NCBI RefSeq assembly: GCF_900103735.1
Contig: NZ_FMXE01000007.1
Location: 124,001-188,000, forward strand
Length of the DNA: 64,000 nucleotides
Direction: 5' to 3'
Origin: Algoriphagus alkaliphilus
Lineage (GTDB): Bacteria; Bacteroidota; Bacteroidia; Cytophagales; Cyclobacteriaceae
Shown: positions 35,914-44,400 of the stretch, in pieces
Numbering within the stretch: position 1 is the first letter of the stretch
How the letters are laid out: each line of letters begins with the position of its first letter
Notes under the pieces: model-generated
The model's input: the letters and a program-made list of their open reading frames with translations, nothing else
Told to the model about the DNA's origin: nothing
The model's database searches: none
Made by a program: the position numbers and the translations under genes

Positions 35914-36349
35914 GGCTGTATTATTAGTATTTTTTTTTTCATGTTCAAGTGAGAAACAAGATCCTGCCAGTTTTCTCCTTAAAAATTATAACTTAGATAT
36001 TGTAAAGAATAAGGAAAATTCAGTTTATCTTTTTATTGATTTAAATTCATGTGGAACCTGTTTGAATCATATTATTACTCAGTTAAAAAGAGAACAGATT
36101 TTTTCTAAATTAAATCTTGTTTTCATAGAGAATCAAAGTGGAAGAAAATTAGTTGAAAATGAATTAAATTTAAAATCAAATAATGTTTTTTTTATTAAAG
36201 AAGAAGATTTTGTTGATTTAAATAATGGGTATGGATTTTTTTTGTATTTATATTCTGGGGAGAATTTATTAAAGAGATTAGATCTTAACACAATTAATGT
36301 TGAAGAGTCATTTAACATTGCCATTTCATTTTTTAAAAATGAACTTTAG
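35876..36349 (+). CDS. Lipoprotein with a thioredoxin-like CxxC
   Basis: A 157-residue lipoprotein with lipobox FFFSC (Cys23). A strand VYLFIDLNSC leads into CGTC at residues 59-62, placed after a beta strand as in thioredoxin-fold proteins, followed by a helix (LNHIITQLKREQIF) and another strand (LNLVFIENQSG). This suggests a periplasmic or surface thiol-disulfide protein. The start lies 38 bp inside the propeller lipoprotein gene; a TTG at 35888 is an alternative. With the cysteine-rich peptide upstream, a role in forming or breaking its disulfides is plausible but unproven. Confidence 0.6.
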   Translation: MKILLNSRSLIFKAVLLVFFFSCSSEKQDPASFLLKNYNLDIVKNKENSVYLFIDLNSCGTCLNHIITQLKREQIFSKLNLVFIENQSGRKLVENELNLKSNNVFFIKEEDFVDLNNGYGFFLYLYSGENLLKRLDLNTINVEESFNIAISFFKNEL

Positions 36350-36428
36350 CAAAGTTTTTATTCATATGATTAATACATGAATTCGACTCTTTTTTAATTT
36401 GTGTTCCACTTTTTTAATTTTGTTACCA

Positions 36429-37329
36429 TTATTTGTGATACCTCACAAAAGCAATCCTCTCTCCATCCGGTGACCAGCTATGGACATTGATTGTGCCCTG
36501 ACCACCATAGAAGACAGGTGTTTGATCTTTTATAGCTTTTGTCTCTACATTCAAAAATCGAAGTTTCACATCCTTGCCAAATGGATGCGCACCTTTTTGA
36601 TCCTCCTAATATGAAATGATTGCTGCGGTTTTTTTATCAGGTGAAGGGTGATGAAACCAATTGTCCAATTCATCAAAAGTAAGCTGTTCCTGTTGACTAC
36701 ATTCAGTTTTCATTCGATAAGCTTGCATCCTACCTTTCCGGTGTGAGTTGAAATAGATCCATTGGACATCATAGGAGTATTCAGGTCCATCGTCCAAACC
36801 AATCAGTGAGTCTAATTTTTTTGCCACCAGCTTTGGGAATCACATAGATATCCCATTCATCATTACGCATGGCGCAATAGGCAAGCATTTTACCGTCGAG
36901 TCTGATTCCATGCCAGTAACTGGTGTAGTTCTCTGTGACCAATAGTGGCGGAGTAGATCCGTCGATTGGCATTGTAAAGATTTGAGAACTTTTTCAGGAC
37001 TCGCTTTTAATTATAAGCAATGTTTTTCCATCAAAACTAATCCCATGATCATTATTGGCTCTGGTGACTAGATCTGGGAAAAGTCTCCCCAGTTTATTTC
37101 CATTCAAATCCACCTTTTCTAAAAACCCCCTTGAATTTATAAGAAGAAAGCCTCCTTCTCTGGACCAGTTAGGTGCTTCAAAATGCCGACTTTCACTCAA
37201 AATAGTTTTCTCTTCCACTGTAATTACATTTAAAATGACGAGTTCAGAGGTGATATTTTCCTGAGTCTGTGCGAAGCTTTTAAGGGTCAACAGGAAAAAA
37301 AAGCTAGAAAGGAAGGCCAGGAACTTCAT
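36429..37329 (-). pseudogene. Decayed TolB-like secreted propeller gene
   Basis: The start at 37329 has a signal peptide (to about residue 20, KSFAQ) and the reading frame continues with clear similarity to the intact gene at 39808-40728: SRHFEAPNWSREGGFLLINSRGFLEKVDLNG, then [66 protein letters not shown], and a tail ending GGQGTINVHSWSPDGERIAFVRYHK with stop at 36429-36431. It is broken by TGA at 36994-36996, a frameshift near 36810-36830 and TAG at 36606-36608. Family members use DPG/SPDG propeller repeats; function unknown. Reading frames are decayed, so it should be inactive. Confidence 0.85.
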
Positions 37330-37357
37330 TTTGAAAGTTTTTATGGTGTGCCAGAAG

Positions 37358-38401
37358 TTACTGGAAAACTTCCACTACTTGAGCGCCTTTTTCCACAAAC
37401 CTTCCAATCTCCCAACAGGCTTGCTTGTGAAGCAGCATCGTTTCGTCAAACAAAGCTTTATTCTCTGGGGCAACTGAAATCAGTAGCCCTCCGCTTGTCT
37501 GTGGATCGCAGAGCTTCACCAAATCCATTCCCACCACTCCCTTGGTTTTGGTGTTGTAAGCATTCCAGTTCCGGTAGGTGTTATCAGGAAAAATAAACTG
37601 GTTTATATATTCTTGAATTCCTTCGATCAAGGGAAGTTTACCGATTTCTATTTCCGCAGAAAGGCCAGCTCCCTCAGCCATTTCGATCAGATGACCCAAT
37701 AGCCCAAATCCGGTCACATCAGTCATGGCATGTACTTCTTCATGATTTCCCAGCACAGCACCGATGGAATTCAACTTGCAAGCGGTATCGATCAGATTGA
37801 TGTAATCTTTTTCCTGGATTTTCTCTCTTTTCAAAGCAGTAGCCAATACCCCGATTCCAAGTGGCTTAGTCAGAAAAAGGAGATCTCCTGATTTTGATCC
37901 TGCATTGGTTTTGATTTTTCGAGGGTGAATGATTCCATTCACAGAAAGTCCGAATATCGGGTCTTTGGCTGCAATTGAATGCCCTCCAGCTAATTCAATT
38001 CCAGCTTGTTTGCAAATGCTTTTTGCACCTTCCAGGACTTTGGAGGCCAATTCCGGAGCAATTTTTTCTACCGGCCAACTTAAAATCGCATTCGCGAAAA
38101 TGGGTTTCCCTCCCATCGCATAGACATCTGAAATTGCATTTGCCGCAGCGATTCTCCCAAAATCAAAAGGATCGTCTACAATGGGGGTAAAAAAATCAAC
38201 CGTATTGATCACCGCCAAATCATCGGAAACCTGATAGACGGCCGCGTCATCTTTATGAAGGTTCCCCACCAATAGATTTGGATCGCTTTGTGAAAAAGAA
38301 CCACTTGCACTCAAAATCTGATCTAGAATGGCCGGGGCAATTTTGCAGCCACAGCCGGATCCTTCACTCCATTCGGTCAGGCGCATTGATTTAGTTTCCA
38401 T
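37358..38401 (-). CDS. selD: Selenide, water dikinase SelD
   Basis: A 347-residue enzyme that makes selenophosphate from selenide and ATP. The N-terminal GSGCGCK (Cys17, Cys19, Lys20) is the catalytic loop, a cysteine form rather than a selenocysteine one. VGNLHKDDAAVYQVSDDLAVINTVDFFTPIVDDPFDFGRIAAANAISDVYAMGGKPIFANAIL is the metal/ATP site, and MTDVTGFGLLGHLIEMAEG and DPQTSGGLLISV follow. It overlaps mnmH by 11 bp, so the two form one operon. A later ATG at 38386 is an alternative start. Confidence 0.93.
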   Translation of the reverse strand: METKSMRLTEWSEGSGCGCKIAPAILDQILSASGSFSQSDPNLLVGNLHKDDAAVYQVSDDLAVINTVDFFTPIVDDPFDFGRIAAANAISDVYAMGGKPIFANAILSWPVEKIAPELASKVLEGAKSICKQAGIELAGGHSIAAKDPIFGLSVNGIIHPRKIKTNAGSKSGDLLFLTKPLGIGVLATALKREKIQEKDYINLIDTACKLNSIGAVLGNHEEVHAMTDVTGFGLLGHLIEMAEGAGLSAEIEIGKLPLIEGIQEYINQFIFPDNTYRNWNAYNTKTKGVVGMDLVKLCDPQTSGGLLISVAPENKALFDETMLLHKQACWEIGRFVEKGAQVVEVFQ

Positions 38402-39428
38402 AATGTTGGTTTTTGATTTTCAGTAATAGTTCGACTTGTTCGGCTATCGAGTTTCCTGACAGGTCAATGATTTTTGTTTTCCCAGCTTCATGCCGCGTCA
38501 AGTCAAACTCGTAAGTCTTATCGTAATAGATCAGCAGATTGGAAATCCACAACTCGTGATTTTTCTCCTGAATCGCTTCGATTGCCTGCTGGGTTCTCAA
38601 GCCTCCGAGCCGTTTTTGAATTCGTTTGACCCCAGCAATCAGTTCTTCTTCCGGTAACTGCGAATATTCGGCTGCAATATGCTTAATCCGCTCTTCCAAA
38701 GGTTTTTGTATGTCTATGAGCAGACAGTTTCCCATTTGTTCAAAAAGACGATCCGGGACAATCAGCCGTCCGATTTTTCGGCTTTCATTTTCAACCCATG
38801 TAGGAATGCTTGGATCTAGTGAGCTCAGATTTTCTGCCAGAAGATTTTCAAATTGCTCCACAGTCGGTTGAGGGGGAAGTCCGATACCTCCAAAAGAAGA
38901 TCCTTTGTGATTGGCGATGCCTTCGAGATCAAGAATTTGTTCTCCTCTTTCCCGGAGTTTTTGAAGCAAGATAGTTTTAGCGGTTCCGGTTTTTCCTCCC
39001 AGTACAATCAAGTTCCGCTCCTTTCTGACTTCCTCAAAAGTAAATGTCCGGTAGGTTTTATAGCCACCTTTCAATCGATAAATCTCAAAACCCACCATGC
39101 TCAATAGCCAGGATAGGATTTGGCTTCTCATCCCGCCACGCCAGCAATAGACGATGATTTTTCGCTCCGGGAATAAACGGATCGCTTCTTTTTGGATTTC
39201 ATGAAATCTTGGTCCAACCAGTTCAAAACCTCTCAGCGTAGCAGACTCGGCCCCCTTTTCTTTGTAAAGCGTACCTACTACGATGCGTTCTTTATTATTA
39301 AGGATTGGCAGATTGTTAGAGCCGGGAATATGACTTTGTGCAAATTCACCTTCACTTCTTGCATCTAGTATTGGCAATTGCTTGCGCAACCTCCAAAATT
39401 CATCAAGATTAATCAGTTGTTCTGCCAT
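38391..39428 (-). CDS. mnmH: tRNA 2-selenouridine synthase MnmH
   Basis: A 345-residue enzyme that replaces sulfur with selenium at 2-thiouridine 34 of tRNA, using selenophosphate from SelD. The rhodanese domain comes first, with the reactive Cys in VYCWRGGMRSQ (about residue 90); the second half is a P-loop domain with VLGGKTGTAKTILL and a LDLEGIANHKGSSFGG motif. ATG 39428 is used because it matches the family start; the in-frame start at 39467 adds 13 residues. Together with selD it provides the 2-selenouridine pathway; no SelA/SelB is in the window. Confidence 0.93.
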   Translation of the reverse strand: MAEQLINLDEFWRLRKQLPILDARSEGEFAQSHIPGSNNLPILNNKERIVVGTLYKEKGAESATLRGFELVGPRFHEIQKEAIRLFPERKIIVYCWRGGMRSQILSWLLSMVGFEIYRLKGGYKTYRTFTFEEVRKERNLIVLGGKTGTAKTILLQKLRERGEQILDLEGIANHKGSSFGGIGLPPQPTVEQFENLLAENLSSLDPSIPTWVENESRKIGRLIVPDRLFEQMGNCLLIDIQKPLEERIKHIAAEYSQLPEEELIAGVKRIQKRLGGLRTQQAIEAIQEKNHELWISNLLIYYDKTYEFDLTRHEAGKTKIIDLSGNSIAEQVELLLKIKNQHYGN

Positions 39429-39807
39429 AGAGGCGTAAAGGTAAAGTTTAGTGTGATTATCCACCACTTTGCAAATACCTTGAAATCATTGCCTATCAAT
39501 CGGACAATCGTCCACAGACGACTGTCAACAGTCCACGGTCGCCGAAAATAAACTTTAAACCTCATTTTATTTGGTTCTTGGCAAGAAAAGGGATGTCCAA
39601 AAATTTAGTTTTGTACTCTTTGTTTAATGCGTTCAAAGGTTTATTGATTTTTAGTAAGACCACTTTTCTAACTCTTTCTCATACTTTTGGTTTGTTAATC
39701 TTTTTAGGAAAAGTGTTGAGACTCAAAGAAATTTTAAACTTTACAATTCCTCGGTAATCCTTGCCGGGAAGTTGAGAATTTAGCAGAACAGCGTATTATA
39801 GGTATAA
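39429..39807. other. Intergenic region between mnmH and the TolB-like gene
   Basis: No gene seen. A short block at about 39496-39545 consists of permuted GTCCAC/GACTGTC/CACGGTC words (AATCGTCCACAGACGACTG... type), similar in style to the repeat at 13554-13650. The rest is AT-rich and holds the presumed mnmH promoter. Confidence 0.45.
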
Positions 39808-40728
39808 TCAATCTTTTTTGGTCAAATCTTTATAACGGACGAAAGCGATGGATTTTCCGTCAGGAGACCAGCTATGCACATTGATAGTCCCCTGTCCTCC
39901 ATAAAATACCGGAGAAATGTCTCTGATTTCTTTCGTTTCCAAGTCCATTAATCTCAGCTTTACATCTTTGCCAAAGGGATGCGCTCCTTTTTGATCTTCG
40001 AGATAGGCTATATATACGATGGATTTGTTGTCTGGACTGGGATGGGGAAACCAGTTGTCAAGGGCATCATCAGTGAGTTGCTCCACACCGGATCCATCTG
40101 GCTGCATACGATAAAGCTGCATCCTTCCAGTACGGTGCGAGTTGAAGTAAATCCAGTTTCCATCATAGCTATATTCTGGTCCATCGTCCAATCCCTTGGA
40201 ATCAGTGATTTTCTCCTCGGCACCACCTTCGGTTGGAATCCGATAGATGTCCCATTCGCCATTTCTCTGTGCGGTATAAGCGAGGTATTTGTTATCCGGA
40301 CTGATTCCATGCCAGTAGCTCGGGAAGTCCGGTGTCACCAGTTTCGGATTGCTTCCTTCTGCATTGGAAACATAGATTCGGGAATTATTACTCGGTGCTG
40401 CTGCCATATCGTTTTTGCTGAATACCAGGATCTTTCCGTCGAAGCTTAATCCGTGATCATTATTGACGGTATTGACACCATCAGGATTTATTTTCCCTAA
40501 ATTTTCCCCTTTTAGGTCGATTTTTTCCAAAAGCCCGGCAGCGTTAATAATCAGAAACTTGCCGTCTCTGCTCCAATTGGGTGCTTCGAAGTGCCGTGTT
40601 TCTTTGAGGAGGACTTTTTCTTTGCCGGTTTTCACCTTGAGAAGAACCAGTTCGCTGGAAATTTCCTTAGGCATTTGGGCAAAAGTATTGAATGATATTA
40701 ATGTCAGAATAGCCAATAATTGTTTCAT
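39808..40728 (-). CDS. Secreted TolB-like propeller protein
   Basis: A 306-residue exported protein with a signal peptide (residues 1-17, NTFAQ). It is built from PD40/TolB repeats with the SPDG-type turns: [121 protein letters not shown]. This fits a six-bladed periplasmic propeller. Partner and function are unknown. A broken copy lies 2.5 kb away (36429-37329). Confidence 0.85.
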   Translation of the reverse strand: MKQLLAILTLISFNTFAQMPKEISSELVLLKVKTGKEKVLLKETRHFEAPNWSRDGKFLIINAAGLLEKIDLKGENLGKINPDGVNTVNNDHGLSFDGKILVFSKNDMAAAPSNNSRIYVSNAEGSNPKLVTPDFPSYWHGISPDNKYLAYTAQRNGEWDIYRIPTEGGAEEKITDSKGLDDGPEYSYDGNWIYFNSHRTGRMQLYRMQPDGSGVEQLTDDALDNWFPHPSPDNKSIVYIAYLEDQKGAHPFGKDVKLRLMDLETKEIRDISPVFYGGQGTINVHSWSPDGKSIAFVRYKDLTKKD

Positions 40729-40922
40729 AGGTTTTTGGGTTTCGAAGAAATGATACTTCTTAACTCCAAGTTCAGGCTTTTAATCTCAATAGCAAGATGA
40801 TTTACATAGGATGAAAAAAACCCTTAGAAAGTAAGCGGAAATGAGGATCATAAAAATATGATGGATCCAAGTTTGATACTTTACCCGGTTTCAGGGGGAA
40901 AAGTGATTGTTTTGAAAACAAA

Positions 40923-40950
40923 AAAGCCGTAAAGAATTCTCTACGGCTTT
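40923..40950 (-). terminator. Intrinsic terminator after trxA
   Basis: AAAGCCGTA (40923-40931) with TACGGCTTT (40942-40950), a perfect 9-bp stem; read on the minus strand it is followed by a T-run (A-run at 40917-40925). Confidence 0.85.
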
Positions 40951-40968
40951 CGTATCTAAATGTAATAA

Positions 40969-41289
40969 TTATAGTTGTGCGTCTAGTTTTTGTGCCAAAA
41001 CAGCTTTAGGCACTGCGCCTACTTGCTTGTCCACAACCTGTCCGCCTTTGAAGAATAGTAGGGTAGGGATAGAACGGATTCCGAAGGCTTGTGCCACAGA
41101 AGGATTGGAATCTACGTCTACTTTACCAATGACTGCTTTTCCTTCATATTCTGCTGCCAACTGTTCAACTACGGGGCCGATCATTTTACATGGTCCGCAC
41201 CACTCTGCCCAAAAGTCAACCAAAATTGGTTGGTCACCTGAGATTATTTCTTCAAAATTGGCATCAGTAATTTCTATTGCTTTTCCCAT
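40969..41289 (-). CDS. trxA: Thioredoxin
   Basis: A 106-residue cytoplasmic thioredoxin. The active site WCGPC (Cys31 and Cys34) is in VDFWAEWCGPCKMIGP, and the cis-Pro motif is in IRSIPTLLFFKGG. Length is standard. It reduces disulfides in proteins such as ribonucleotide reductase. It ends at the terminator 40923-40950 and is 148 bp downstream of dnaE. Confidence 0.96.
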   Translation of the reverse strand: MGKAIEITDANFEEIISGDQPILVDFWAEWCGPCKMIGPVVEQLAAEYEGKAVIGKVDVDSNPSVAQAFGIRSIPTLLFFKGGQVVDKQVGAVPKAVLAQKLDAQL

Positions 41290-41437
41290 TTTATTATTGG
41301 ATTTGTAAGTTTCGATTTTTCAAATATATCAGCAAAAGCGGATTGAAGGATATTAAGTTCCTATGAGATAAAATTTATTGTCTATTATCCATAGATGGAT
41401 GCTATGATTAGTCAGCCTCAAACTAATCCCAAATTGG

Positions 41438-44400
41438 CTAGATCACCTTATACACTACCTCGGGAAGTTCTTTCAGTTCTTGGATCATCTCCGAACTCGG
41501 ATCAATGGTGAATTTCTTGGAGAAAAGCTCCAGCGAAATGTTTTCTCTTCGGTCGATCACATCAATGTAGAGCTTGGCATCTCCCTTGTATTTGGCAGTG
41601 ATGGCTTCCAGTTTTTCCATCAGATCAAGTGTCAGATCGTCCAGATCGATATTCACACGAATTCCTTTCACCATTTTTCCACGCACTTCACTAAGTAGCA
41701 TCATGGAGGTGATTTTGAATTCCACTTCATTTTCATTCCCCCACTTGCGCTGTTCCACTTTTCCGGTTAGAAACAAAAACCACCCGGTCATGAAGTACTC
41801 TTTGAATTTGACGTAGTCGTCTCCGAAGAGAAAGAACGTGAAGGAACCGTGGTAATCTTCCATGGTAAGCGTTCCAAATGGCTTCCCCGTTTTGGTAGTT
41901 CGATGCGCAAAGCTGCTGACCGATCCGGCAAGCTTCAGTTCGTTTTTCCCCCGTAAGCTTTCCAAATCAGCTAATGCAGTCAGTGGTGTGTTGGTGAACG
42001 ATTCGATTTCCAATCTATATTGATCCAGAGGGTGGCCGGAGATAAACAGTCCGACGACTTCTTTTTCGATATTAAGTTGCTGAATCTGCGAAAATGGCTC
42101 CATCGGGGCAATGGTCGGCACAGGCACTTCCATGCTTCCCCCGCCGCCTCCAAAAAGACTCACTTGTGCACTGTCTTCTTCCTGTTGAATCTTTTGGGCG
42201 TATTTCGTTGCTTTTTCGATCAGTGAAATATCACCGGGAGCTGCCTCAAGGTATTGTCTTCGATGATGTTCTTTGAAACCATCAAAAGCTCCTGCCATGG
42301 CAAGGGCTTCCATCGTTTTCTTATTCAGCGCACGAGAGTTCACCCGCTTTGCAAAATCAAAGATGTTTTTATAAGGTCCGTTTTTCTCGCGTTCCTTGAT
42401 GATTTCTTCCACCGCTGCCGAACCTGCCCCTTTGATTGCAGCCATTCCAAAGCGAATTTCCCCCACTTTATTTACTGTAAATCCTCCCTTGGATTCATTG
42501 ACATCCGGACCGGCCACTTTGATGCCCATTCGCTTACACTCCTCCATGAAAAAAGTCACCTGTGTGATGTCATTCATGTTGTTGCTCAGCACCGAGGCCA
42601 TGTATTCAGCGGGATAATGGGCTTTTAAATAGGCTGTCTGATAGGCAATCCAAGCATAGCAGGTCGAGTGGGATTTGTTGAAGGCATAGGAGGCAAAAGC
42701 CTCCCAGTCCGTCCAGATTTTTTCCAGTTTCTTGGGCTCGTGACCTTTGGCTGAAGCTTGCTCGACAAATTTTGGTTTCATTTTGTCCAGCACGTCCTTC
42801 TGCTTTTTACCCATTGCCTTTCGCAAGACGTCTGCTTCACCTTTGGTGAATCCTGCGAGTTTTTGGGACAAAAGCATCACCTGTTCCTGGTAGACGGTAA
42901 TCCCGTAAGTTTCCTCCAGGTATTCCTTCATGTCGTCCAGATCGTAGGTGATCGACTCAGTACCATGCTTCCGTTTGATAAAAGAAGGAATGTAAGCCAA
43001 GGGTCCCGGGCGATAGAGTGCGTTCATGGCGATCAAATCCGCAAAAACTGTCGGCTTCAATTCACGCATGTATTTCTGCATCCCTGCAGATTCGTATTGG
43101 AAAATACCGACGGTCTCACCACGCTGAAAGAGCTCGTAGGTTTTTGAATCCTCGATGTCAAATTCATCGGCATCGAGTTGTATACCGTGTCTCTCCTTCA
43201 CGATTTTGATCGCATCCTTAATCAAAGTGAGTGTCTTCAGACCCAAAAAGTCCATTTTCAACAAACCGGCTGATTCTACCACAGAGTTGTCAAACTGCGT
43301 GCAAACCATGTCGGAATCTTTCGCTAATGCAACTGGAACAAAGTTGGTGATGTCACTTGGCGTGATGATCACTCCACAGGCATGGATTCCCAGGTTCCGT
43401 ACAGATCCTTCCAGAATGGTTGCTTGATTTAAAGTTCGAGCCATTTCATCGTTTCCTGAGGCAATCCGGATGAGCTCCTCTGCATTTGCAAGCAATTCCC
43501 CTTGGCCTTTTAGCTTTTCCAGCAGGGCAGGTCTGTTTTTCGCCAAGGCAAAAAGTGCTTTAAGCTTGATGTCGGGCACAAGATTTGCCAGTCTTCCGGC
43601 ATCTGCCAAAGGTAAATTCAGCACTCGGGCAGTATCACGAATCGCCGATTTTGCTGCCATGGTGCCATAGGTGATGATCTGTGCGACCTGATTTGATCCG
43701 TATTTGTTGATCACATAGTCGATGACACTTTGGCGGCCTTCATCGTCAAAGTCAATATCAATATCGGGAAGTGAAACCCGGTCGGGATTGAGGAATCTCT
43801 CGAAGAGTAGATCGTAGGCTATGGGATCAACGTTGGTGATCGCGGTGCAATACGCTACAGCAGAACCTGCCGCAGAACCTCGACCCGGCCCAACTGAAAC
43901 GCCCATTTCCCGAGCTGCTCGGGTAAAGTCCTGAACGATGAGAAAGTAACCGGGATAACCTGTTTTTTCGATCGTTGCTAATTCGAAATCCAATCGTTCC
44001 TGAATTTCAGGGGTAATCTCCGGATAGCGTTTTTTAGCGCCTTCATAAGTTAGGTATCTCAAATAGGCATTTTCGCCTCTTTTTCCTCCGTCTACTTCGT
44101 CCTCTGGATGCTTGAACTCATTCGGAATGTCAAATTTTGGAAGTAAAACCTCACGGGCGAGCTTGTAGGCTTCGATTTTATCAACTATTTCCTGGGTACA
44201 AATGATAGCTTCCGGTAAATCTGAAAACAGTTTTTTCATTTCATCCGGACTTTTAATATAGAATTCATCATTAGGAAATCCATACCGAAATTCCCGGCCG
44301 CGCTTGCCGATGTATTTTTTTTCTTTCTTCTCCGGGCCTTCTATTTTTTCTCCGTCTTTGACACAAAGCAAAATATCATGTGCCTTAGCATCCGGCTTAT

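Noticed and set aside
42254..43147. Several plus-strand open frames inside the dnaE region
   Set aside because: All are antisense to the intact dnaE frame and have no family features.
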